From: an uncultured Lactobacillus sp.
Lineage (GTDB): Bacteria; Bacillota; Bacilli; Lactobacillales; Lactobacillaceae
Length of the DNA stretch: 22,653 bases
Assembly (NCBI RefSeq): GCF_902491705.1
Contig: NZ_CABUIW010000035.1
Coordinates: forward strand, 1-22,653
Direction of reading: 5' to 3'
The translations under genes and the position numbers were made by a program. Positions 7,955-13,991 of the stretch are shown here, one piece after another (positions within the stretch are counted from its first letter, which is position 1; every line of letters begins with the position of its first letter). The notes below the pieces were generated by a model, which was not told the DNA's origin, did no database searches, and saw nothing but the letters and a program-made list of their open reading frames with translations.

Positions 7955-8398
7955 ATGAAGTATTTAATCATGGTTTCTCATGGTCGATTTGCTGAAGGAG
8001 TTAAGACATCTTTGGAAATGTTTGCTGGGGATGCAAATGACCGGGTTTTCGCCTTATGTTTACATAACGGAAAGTCAGCCGATGACTTTAAGAAAGAGGT
8101 TGAAGCATTCCTTGATAAGCAAAACTTTAATGACAATGATGAATTTGTTGTTTTAGCAGATATTATCGGTGGTAGTCCTTTAACTACTTTCCTAAATGTC
8201 TTTTCAGAGCGCGGATATATGGATAGAGCCGTAGTTCTTGGAGGAATGAACTTCACTATGGCTTTAACGGCAACAGTATCTTTGGACGCAATGGATAAAG
8301 ATGCTATTGCAAAGCAAGCGTTGAGTGAAGCCAAAACTGCTATTCAACAATATCAACTACCATCTAATGATGCTAGTGACGATGATGATGATATTTAA
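7955..8398 (+). CDS. levD: PTS mannose/fructose-family EIIA component
   Basis: This cytoplasmic phosphocarrier accepts phosphate from HPr on His9 (MVSHGRFAEG) and passes it to EIIB. The 147-aa domain also shows the family segment ADIIGGSPLTTFLNV and the conserved GGMNFTMALTA. I place the start at 7955 behind GAGGAG (7941-7946) rather than the upstream in-frame ATG at 7913, which would add an unrelated 14-residue stretch. The protein ends in an unusual acidic tail, NDASDDDDDI, echoed at the end of EIIC. It is the first gene of a five-gene operon and sits behind the cre site. Confidence 0.93.
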   Translation: MKYLIMVSHGRFAEGVKTSLEMFAGDANDRVFALCLHNGKSADDFKKEVEAFLDKQNFNDNDEFVVLADIIGGSPLTTFLNVFSERGYMDRAVVLGGMNFTMALTATVSLDAMDKDAIAKQALSEAKTAIQQYQLPSNDASDDDDDI

Positions 8399-8417
8399 TT
8401 TTTAGGAGGAAAAAATT

Positions 8418-8921
8418 ATGTCAGTCACACTTGTAAGAATTGATGATCGTATGATTCACGGTTTAATTACTACCCGTTGGGCAAAGGAAGTTCCATGTGA
8501 TGGGATTATTGCTGTAAATGATAAAGCTCATGACAACCCAGTTTTGAGAGAAGCTTATAAATCAGCAGCTGAAGGTCAAGGTAAGAAATGTTTCGTTTGG
8601 ACAATGGACCACTTTAACAAGGTTAAGGATAAGGTTCTTGCTTCTAACACTCGTTACTTCTTGATTACTAAGAATCCACTTGATATGAAGACTATCTTAG
8701 TTGATTGGGGATTTGTTCCAAGTGATGTTAAAGAAGTAGTTGTTGGACCAGGTAATGATCGTCCAGGTTCAATTAAGTTAGGTGATAACCAATCATTTAC
8801 TAAAGAAGAAGGAGCAGCTTTTGAAGCTATGTCTGAAAAGGGCTACAAGATTCACTTTGCTCTTCTCCCAGATAAACAAATTGGTTACTGGGATAAATAT
8901 AAAGGTAAGTTTGGTTATTAA
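8418..8921 (+). CDS. levE: PTS mannose/fructose/sorbose-family EIIB component
   Basis: This 167-aa protein receives phosphate from EIIA on His14 (RIDDRMIHGLITTRWAK) and phosphorylates the incoming hexose bound by EIIC/EIID. The rest follows the family, including GFVPSDVKEVVVGPGNDRPG. The strong site AGGAGGA (8404-8410) is 7 nt before the ATG. It is a separate polypeptide rather than an EIIAB fusion, which is the LevD/LevE arrangement as opposed to ManL. It lies 19 nt after EIIA. Confidence 0.95.
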   Translation: MSVTLVRIDDRMIHGLITTRWAKEVPCDGIIAVNDKAHDNPVLREAYKSAAEGQGKKCFVWTMDHFNKVKDKVLASNTRYFLITKNPLDMKTILVDWGFVPSDVKEVVVGPGNDRPGSIKLGDNQSFTKEEGAAFEAMSEKGYKIHFALLPDKQIGYWDKYKGKFGY

Positions 8922-8957
8922 GGAATAGTTTTTTGAGATAAAAAAGAGGGAGAAAAA

Positions 8958-9818
8958 ATGAGTATTAGTTGGTTACAAGCTGGCCTGTTAGGTCTGTTTG
9001 CTTGTCTATGTTCCAACTCATGTATGGCCGGTCAGGCCGTGGGTAACTACACCATTGGTCGTCCATTAGTTGGTGGTCTTATTTGTGGTCTTATTTTAGG
9101 TAATGTTCCTTTGGGAATTGCTTGTGGTGTTGCTACACAACTTGTATATATTGCTTTGGTAACTCCTGGTGGTACTGTAGCAGCCGATGTTCGTGCTATT
9201 TCATACATCGGTATTCCTTTAGCAATGGTTGCTATTAGTTCTCGTGGATTGAATCCATTCAGTACTGATGCTGCTAACATGGCTAAATCACTTGGTACTT
9301 TAGTAGGTACTGTTGGTTCAGTTTTGTTCTACGCTGTTGCTTTCATGAACTTGATTTGGCAAGCATTTGGTTGGAAAGACATTGAAAAGAATAAGTTAAA
9401 TAGACTTTATGGTGTTAACTTTGGTTGGCCATGGATTTCACACCTTTGCTTCTCATTTATTCCAACAGTTTTGATGACTCACTTTGGTGCTCAAGCTGTT
9501 ACTGCTTTGCGTAACGCTTTACCAATGGATGGTGTTCCAATGAAGACCTTGTTCACTGTTGGTGCTATGCTTCCATGTGTTGGTATTGCTATTTTGCTTC
9601 GTCAAATTGTTAATACAAGCGTTGACTTCATTCCATTCTTAGTTGGCTTCACTTTGGCAGCTTCATTACACTTGAATTTGGTTTCAATTACTGTTGTTTC
9701 ATTGTTATTCGCTATGATTTTCTACGAAGTAGAAATGGCACAAGGTAGCAACAATAATAGTGGCTCTACTGCCGCTGCATCTGCAAGCGATGACGATGAA
9801 GAAGAGGAGGATATCTAA
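8958..9818 (+). CDS. levF: PTS mannose/fructose/sorbose-family EIIC membrane component
   Basis: This is the integral membrane subunit of the hexose channel, 286 aa. The family start is present (WLQAGLLGLFACLCSNSCMA), followed by several hydrophobic segments (LVGGLICGLILGNVPLGIA, ISYIGIPLAMVAIS) and a helix-rich second half. After the last membrane segment comes a low-complexity tail with NNNSGSTAAASAS and then a run of nine acidic residues ending DI. GAGGGAG lies 5 nt before the ATG. EIID starts 2 nt after its stop, and the EIID ribosome site is encoded by the acidic GAG codons. Confidence 0.95.
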   Translation: MSISWLQAGLLGLFACLCSNSCMAGQAVGNYTIGRPLVGGLICGLILGNVPLGIACGVATQLVYIALVTPGGTVAADVRAISYIGIPLAMVAISSRGLNPFSTDAANMAKSLGTLVGTVGSVLFYAVAFMNLIWQAFGWKDIEKNKLNRLYGVNFGWPWISHLCFSFIPTVLMTHFGAQAVTALRNALPMDGVPMKTLFTVGAMLPCVGIAILLRQIVNTSVDFIPFLVGFTLAASLHLNLVSITVVSLLFAMIFYEVEMAQGSNNNSGSTAAASASDDDEEEEDI

Positions 9819-9820
9819 CA

Positions 9821-10660
9821 ATGGCTGACAATGAAAAGAAAATTAGTCGCAAGACCTTAAATAAATCATTTAACCTTTGGTTCTGGGGTGCCTTAACTTG
9901 TTTCTCACAAGAACACATGCAGACCTTTGGTTACTTATCATCAATGCTTCCAATTATTAAGGAATTGTATCCTGATAAGAATGAACAACAAGAAAAAATT
10001 CATGCATATACTGCATTCTTTAACACCAACCCAATGTTAGGTTCAGTTATTATTGGTACTACTGCTTCAATGGAAGAAGCTCGTGCAAATAATAAAGGTA
10101 TTGACGGTGAAACTATCAATGATATGCGTGCTGGTTTGATGGGACCTATCGCTGGTATCGGTGACTCATTGATCGATGGTACTTTAATTCCTATCTTACT
10201 TGGTATTGCTTTAGGTATGTCACAAAATGGTTCACCAGTTGGTGCAATCTTCTACATCATTGTTTGGGATCTTCTGGCATACTTTGGTCAAAAATTCCTG
10301 TACTTCCGTGGTTATAAATTAGGTGATAAAGCCGTAGCGATGCTTGTTGGTAAACAAGGTAAAGCTATTCGTCACGCTATTTCAATCGTCGGTGGTATGG
10401 TAGTTGGTGGTGTTTTGGCAAGTTGGGTTTCAGTAACTACATCACTTCAATTAAAAGATTCTACTGGTAAGGTCTTCTTGAACTTACAAAAGCAGTTAGA
10501 TAGTATTTATCCAGGATTATTGACTGTTATTGTAACTTTACTTTGCTGGTGGTTGATGGCTAAACGTCATGTTTCAGCTATTTGGACTATGATTATTTTA
10601 ATCGTTGTTGCACTTCTCGGTGTATTAGTAGGCTTCTTCAACCCAGGTTTGAAGTACTAA
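9821..10660 (+). CDS. levG: PTS mannose/fructose/sorbose-family EIID component
   Basis: This 279-aa subunit pairs with EIIC to form the sugar-translocating complex. Typical motifs are LNKSFNLWFWGALTCFSQEH, HMQTFGYLSSMLPIIKELYP, AFFNTNPMLGSVIIGTTASM and GLMGPIAGIGDSLIDGTLIP. C-terminal membrane segments follow (about 190-205, 235-275). Family complexes import mannose, glucose or fructose, and some act as receptors for class IIa bacteriocins; the substrate here cannot be read from sequence. GAGGAGG (9804-9810) lies within the end of the EIIC gene. Confidence 0.95.
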   Translation: MADNEKKISRKTLNKSFNLWFWGALTCFSQEHMQTFGYLSSMLPIIKELYPDKNEQQEKIHAYTAFFNTNPMLGSVIIGTTASMEEARANNKGIDGETINDMRAGLMGPIAGIGDSLIDGTLIPILLGIALGMSQNGSPVGAIFYIIVWDLLAYFGQKFLYFRGYKLGDKAVAMLVGKQGKAIRHAISIVGGMVVGGVLASWVSVTTSLQLKDSTGKVFLNLQKQLDSIYPGLLTVIVTLLCWWLMAKRHVSAIWTMIILIVVALLGVLVGFFNPGLKY

Positions 10661-10682
10661 TTTTTAGAAGGGAATTTTTTAA

Positions 10683-11018
10683 ATGACAATCGCTGAAATG
10701 GGAAAAGGCTATAAGAACGAAGTTGAATACCAAAAACACATGTTGCGTAACTTAGGATATTGGTTTCAATTGTTTCTTACAATAAGTGCAATTGGATTGG
10801 TACTTATCTATTACTTCCATCAAAGTACCATTTGGCTCTTTGTCATTGGTATTATCTTAATGATAATTGGTGTATTCGGAATGCTGACTTTTGGCTATGC
10901 TTCCTGGCGTGGTCGGCGAAATGTAACACTGCTTATTGAAGATTATGAAAAGAAAATTTCCGAAATAAAGAAGATTAATAAAAATGCTTCTGAGACTGAA
11001 AGAATCAGTTTTAAATAG
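10683..11018 (+). CDS. Small two-segment membrane protein at the end of the PTS operon
   Basis: The 111-aa protein has a short polar N-terminus, two adjacent hydrophobic segments (about 28-46 and 50-70), and a charged helical tail (LLIEDYEKKISEIKK). It follows EIID by 22 nt with AGAAGGGA as ribosome site and precedes the operon terminator. Its position equals levX of streptococcal lev operons, but I cannot confirm homology, and it does not look like the soluble ManO/DUF956 protein seen after other mannose PTS operons. An accessory role in the PTS complex is a guess from position only. Confidence 0.8.
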   Translation: MTIAEMGKGYKNEVEYQKHMLRNLGYWFQLFLTISAIGLVLIYYFHQSTIWLFVIGIILMIIGVFGMLTFGYASWRGRRNVTLLIEDYEKKISEIKKINKNASETERISFK

Positions 11019-11068
11019 AAAATGAATCCTTCCCCTAGATTAATTTCAGTTAATTAAAAAATTTTTAG

Positions 11069-11109
11069 GTAAGAAATTAAGACTATTGTCTTGGTTTCTT
11101 ACTTTTTTA
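11069..11109 (+). terminator. Terminator of the PTS operon
   Basis: A 15-bp stem (11069-11083 with 11088-11102, two G-U pairs) has a TATT loop and six T residues. Confidence 0.9.
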
Positions 11110-11184
11110 TATGGTTTTATAAAAATGTTGTAATATATAAGTATGACTGAATATGAAAACGATTAAATACCGAAAGGTGACATT

Positions 11185-13263
11185 ATGAAATTCAATAAAA
11201 AGATTGTAATGGTTTCAGCAGCCGCTTTAATGATGGTGGCACCAGTTTTTCCAATTGGACAAAATTTAGCAACCACTGTTAATGCTGCAGATAAACAAGC
11301 TGAAGATGGGCAATTAAGTGTTGCTAAATCTTATATCTACAATAATAAAGGGATGCGCACTACTTATAAGGGCAAATCTTCTCTTAAATATGGCAGTCGC
11401 GTAGATTATTTAGGCAAAGTTTCTGATTATAACGGCAAGAATAAATACTACTTTAAAGATAATCAAGGCTATAAAAAGTTTGCTTCTTACAAGATTATTA
11501 AGGGTAAAGCATACTTCCAAATTGGCAAGAATGCTTATGTTCGTGTAGTAAATGCTTTTGAAGTCAACGGCCGTCCTCTTTATGTTAAAAATATGAGTGT
11601 TGTCGTTGGAAGTAAGAATGCATCAAAGAATGGTCAATATGCTTTTGACGCAGATAATAATGTGATTAAAGGCGTTTACTTTAAGCCAGGTCAAAGATTA
11701 ACTATTGATGCACAAGAATACGTTACTAACGGTAACCATATTGACACTATTTACCGCGTTAAGGGCACCAATCAATTTGTTTACGCTAAAGATTTAAAGA
11801 CAAACGTAAAACAAAGATTAGAAAATATAACTGATTTGACTCATGTGATATTCAATACTTCTGGTAAAGTTTACACCGGTGCTGGTGAACTAAAGACCAA
11901 GGTTGCCAATACTACTACTCGAATCGACTACAGAAAAGGTGAGGCAATTACTGTAGATCGTTTGATTTACTTATGGGTACCTAGTGAAAATAAGGCAGAA
12001 TTATTCTATCGTTTAAGAAGTGCTTATGTTCAAACAGGCTCTGACTATAGTGCAACTGATGATGCTGGCTATGTAAAGGCTAGTGATGTTGATTACAATT
12101 ACGGTCCACAAATGGTCGATCCAGCAAATACAGCCTCAGAAGCAGAAGCTGGTAAGGCTGTTGCAACTAGTTCAGATAAGGCAGAACTCCAAAAATTAAT
12201 TGATGATAACGTATTGAGTTCTAACGTGTACAAGTTAAGTTCATTTAGCAAGCAATGGAATTATGCCGGTGCTTTACAGAACGCTAGGGAAGTTAACGAC
12301 TCTAAGACTGCCACAATTAATGTAGTTAACCAAGCTGTATGGGAACTTACCCAAGCTCAAAAGAATTTAAGTGGTGAAAAAGTTAAGGTTGCTAACTTAG
12401 GATGGATCGATAACGCAACTGCGGCTAAGATTTCAAGTGCTGCTTCAAATGCTTACCCTCAAACTAGCAAGGCATATTATTCTATTAGCATGGTAAACCA
12501 CAATACTATTCTTCGTTTGAGAGAATATGCTCGTGAAAGTAGCGGTTCAATAAGTAATCGAATTATTTCAACTAAAGAACTTGATATTAATGATTTTGTT
12601 ACTGTAACTGATCCAAATCCAACTGAAAAGTCAGGCTATCAAAGCTCACTTTCTGAAAAGAATTTAGCTAATAACCCAACTCTGAAGAAATACGCAGATT
12701 TAATTGATTACAATGAGTTAACTACTAACTTGATTGCAAAAACTAATACACCAATTTACACTAATAGCTACAAGAATACTTATGCTAATGTAAGTAAAGG
12801 CAATGTTAAGTTAACTAGAACTAGTCAAATTATTAAAAAGGGTAATAATATTGGCTACAAGGTTGGACCAATTGTTAAAGTTAACGGCCAATATTACGCA
12901 ATGGTTCGTACTAAGAAGCGTTACTTCTATGTAAGAGCTGATGCAATTAGTCGTGAAAACTTCACCAAAGAAGCAGCTTACAAGAAGTATAGCCAAATGA
13001 TTGCTGATGCTGAAAAGAACAGTTCTCGTGGTGGCTGCATGGTTGAGGCTATCCATAATACGGTAACTTATGAAAGAAACACTTATGGTGAACTTTCTAG
13101 CAAGGGTCAACCATTTAAAGTTATGACAGGTAAGCCAATATACTACTTAAGTGATCCACATGTAATGAAATACAATGGTGAATGGTACTTCATTAGTGGT
13201 TACCCAACTTATAGCGGCACAACTTATATTGCAAAGACTGTTAAGCTTTCTGCAAATAATTAA
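11185..13263 (+). CDS. Exported SLAP-domain surface protein with FIVAR-like module
   Basis: The 692-aa product begins with a Sec signal peptide (MKFNKKIVMVSAAALMMVAP, probable cleavage after VNAA near 35). Residues 45-305 hold S-layer (SLAP) type repeats (SYIYNNKGMRTTYKGKSSLK, YFQIGKNAYVRVVNAFEVNG, QFVYAKDL), which bind cell-wall polymers non-covalently. Residues about 331-395 resemble a FIVAR-like helical module (ELQKLIDDNVL, YAGALQNAREV, VNQAVWELTQAQKNL). More SLAP-like segments occur near 525-600 (PIYTNSYKNTYANVSKG, YFYVRADAI) and at the C-terminus (KPIYYLSDPHVMKYNGEWYF). There is no LPXTG anchor. One Cys lies near residue 618 (RGGCMVE). AAAGGTGA precedes the ATG by 4 nt. It is monocistronic between terminators. 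The binding target is unknown. Confidence 0.88.
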   Translation: MKFNKKIVMVSAAALMMVAPVFPIGQNLATTVNAADKQAEDGQLSVAKSYIYNNKGMRTTYKGKSSLKYGSRVDYLGKVSDYNGKNKYYFKDNQGYKKFASYKIIKGKAYFQIGKNAYVRVVNAFEVNGRPLYVKNMSVVVGSKNASKNGQYAFDADNNVIKGVYFKPGQRLTIDAQEYVTNGNHIDTIYRVKGTNQFVYAKDLKTNVKQRLENITDLTHVIFNTSGKVYTGAGELKTKVANTTTRIDYRKGEAITVDRLIYLWVPSENKAELFYRLRSAYVQTGSDYSATDDAGYVKASDVDYNYGPQMVDPANTASEAEAGKAVATSSDKAELQKLIDDNVLSSNVYKLSSFSKQWNYAGALQNAREVNDSKTATINVVNQAVWELTQAQKNLSGEKVKVANLGWIDNATAAKISSAASNAYPQTSKAYYSISMVNHNTILRLREYARESSGSISNRIISTKELDINDFVTVTDPNPTEKSGYQSSLSEKNLANNPTLKKYADLIDYNELTTNLIAKTNTPIYTNSYKNTYANVSKGNVKLTRTSQIIKKGNNIGYKVGPIVKVNGQYYAMVRTKKRYFYVRADAISRENFTKEAAYKKYSQMIADAEKNSSRGGCMVEAIHNTVTYERNTYGELSSKGQPFKVMTGKPIYYLSDPHVMKYNGEWYFISGYPTYSGTTYIAKTVKLSANN

Positions 13264-13278
13264 TAAGAATAAAAAAAT

Positions 13279-13313
13279 AATCTGGGATAAAAAATAATTT
13301 TCCCAGATTTTTT
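13279..13313 (+). terminator. Terminator after the 692-aa SLAP protein gene
   Basis: A 9-bp stem (AATCTGGGA with TCCCAGATT) with a 13-nt A/T loop is followed by TTTT. Confidence 0.85.
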
Positions 13314-13316
13314 GTA

Positions 13317-13322
13317 TATAAT
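13317..13322 (+). promoter_or_regulatory. Perfect -10 box for the 41-codon ORF
   Basis: TATAAT lies 54 nt before the GTG at 13376. No convincing -35 is present, because the upstream bases belong to the preceding terminator. Confidence 0.4.
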
Positions 13323-13375
13323 GTTAAAAATTAAAGAAGGATTGCGTAAACGGGATTTCTATGAAAGGAGACATC

Positions 13376-13501
13376 GTGAGTAAGATCGACCAATATATCG
13401 CTAAAAGAAGTCAACAAAGTGCTAAATTTGCTCAAGAATATCAAGAAGAAAATCAACAATTACAGGTTGCAATTGAAGTTCGTAATCTTCATGACAATTA
13501 G
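13376..13501 (+). CDS. 41-aa ORF resembling the N-terminus of an XRE-type antitoxin/regulator
   Basis: It starts with GTG behind a good AAAGGAGA site (13364-13371) and ends in TAG at 13501. The peptide begins SKIDQYIAKRSQQSAKFAQE and continues as a charged helix to VAIEVRNLHDN. This resembles the leading helix of HigA/XRE-like proteins (pattern: KxxDxYIxxRxxxDPEFAxE, ending AxxVRxLR), where a helix-turn-helix normally follows. Here the stop comes exactly before that domain. It could be a truncated remnant or a real small protein; the good promoter and ribosome site leave the second option open. It lies between the SLAP gene terminator and the small-RNA locus. Confidence 0.5.
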   Translation: MSKIDQYIAKRSQQSAKFAQEYQEENQQLQVAIEVRNLHDN

Positions 13502-13562
13502 GTATTCAAATTTGAACATTATTGCTTATTAATCACACATGTAATGCTGAAAATTATAAAAG

Positions 13563-13591
13563 TTTAAATAGCATTTAATTCATGCTATAAT
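13563..13591 (+). promoter_or_regulatory. Promoter of the + strand small RNA
   Basis: An extended -10, TGC plus TATAAT (13583-13591), sits 17 nt after TTTAAA (13563-13568). Transcription should start near 13598. No protein start with a ribosome site follows, which points to a non-coding transcript. Confidence 0.65.
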
Positions 13592-13597
13592 TTTATA

Positions 13598-13690
13598 TAT
13601 GAAAAGAAGCCAACGAGTTGCGGTCGTTGACTTCAAACGTAGTTTTAGATAACTGTTTGGTTTAGCTAATCTTTTTGATTAGCTTTTTTT
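13598..13690 (+). ncRNA. Predicted antisense (antitoxin-like) small RNA, about 93 nt
   Basis: The promoter above leads into a 5' stem-loop (13606-13616 with 13624-13634, 7-nt loop), a single-stranded middle (CGTAGTTTTAGATAACTGT) and an intrinsic terminator (AGCTAATC, five T, GATTAGCT, seven T). The terminator overlaps the last codons of the 36-aa ORF on the other strand, so the two transcripts converge. The middle repeats a sequence found at the ribosome-binding region of the minus-strand leader ORF and so can pair with that mRNA there. The layout is that of par-type (RNA I/RNA II) or hok/sok-type modules. This is a structural prediction; expression is not shown. Confidence 0.6.
13602..13634 (-). 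terminator. Terminator-like hairpin for the minus-strand toxin transcript
   Basis: On the minus strand GAAGTCAACGA pairs perfectly (one U-G) with TCGTTGGCTTC across a CCGCAAC loop and is followed by TTTT. The toxin mRNA would thus cover the entire small RNA. Confidence 0.5.
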
Positions 13691-13776
13691 GTTATTGCGT
13701 ACGCTTTAGCTAAACTAATAACTAATTTGCCCAAAGCACCTAAGACGATGCTTATCGCAATAGCTCCACCAATCAT
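13666..13776 (-). CDS. 36-aa hydrophobic peptide, candidate type I toxin
   Basis: The peptide begins MIGGAIAISIVLGALGKLVI, has a hydrophobic/amphipathic stretch to about residue 27, and ends in a polar basic tail TKKANQKD. ATG 13776 overlaps the TGA of a 12-aa leader as ATGA. Its own GGAGG (13788-13792) lies within the leader, 11 nt upstream. The last seven codons and stop coincide with the terminator of the opposing small RNA. A small membrane-active peptide opposed by a convergent RNA is the hallmark of type I toxins. It lacks the Fst signature (Pro near the start, WLxxR near the end), so it is not an evident member of that family. A bacteriocin-like peptide is an alternative. Confidence 0.6.
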   Translation of the reverse strand: MIGGAIAISIVLGALGKLVISLAKAYAITKKANQKD

Positions 13777-13811
13777 GGAAAGCTAAACCTCCAGTTTATC
13801 CAATTTTGCAT
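13773..13811 (-). CDS. 12-aa leader peptide translationally coupled to the hydrophobic peptide
   Basis: MQNWINWRFSFP is preceded by the strongest ribosome site of the locus, GGAGGTGA (13817-13824), 5 nt from the ATG. Its stop overlaps the next start (ATGA). The site and start codon lie in the stretch that can pair with the small RNA. This suggests a mok-like leader whose translation opens the downstream toxin start. Confidence 0.55.
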   Translation of the reverse strand: MQNWINWRFSFP

Positions 13812-13907
13812 AACTGTCACCTCCGTAGCTTTAGAATGTTTGAAGGGTGCTTAGTTATGCTAAAACTACTAAATATAAATGTTTGCAAATCATTTATATC
13901 TTTAAAA

Positions 13908-13916
13908 AGTATATCA
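13908..13916 (-). promoter_or_regulatory. Possible extended -10 promoter of the toxin mRNA
   Basis: TGATATACT on the minus strand is an extended -10 about 97 nt upstream of the leader ATG. No good -35 is visible. Confidence 0.35.
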
Positions 13917-13941
13917 TTTAATTAAAACTTTGCTAGATACA

Positions 13942-13976
13942 AAAAACTGTTCTCTTTTCTTTGGAGAACAGTTTTT
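13942..13976 (-). terminator. Terminator of the minus-strand SLAP gene
   Basis: A 13-bp stem (AAAAACTGTTCTC with GAGAACAGTTTTT) with a 9-nt loop has T runs on both strands. It lies 15 nt after the stop codon of the 339-aa gene. Confidence 0.85.
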
Positions 13977-13991
13977 GTTTGCAATTAATTA

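Larger units (their letters stand above)
13638..13835 (+). repeat. Direct repeats shared by the small RNA and the toxin leader region
   Basis: CGTAGTTTTAGA (13638-13649) recurs as CGTAGCTTTAGA (13824-13835), and each is followed within four bases by TGTTTG. ATAACTGT (13649-13656) recurs at 13810-13817. Because the two transcripts run in opposite directions, direct repeats in the DNA make their RNAs complementary. The second copies flank and touch the leader's GGAGGTGA and ATG. Confidence 0.6.

Noticed and set aside
13664..13776. Assigning the 36-aa peptide to the Fst/Ldr toxin family
   Set aside because: It lacks the proline near the N-terminus and the WLxxR-like end of Fst proteins. Only the genetic layout is similar.
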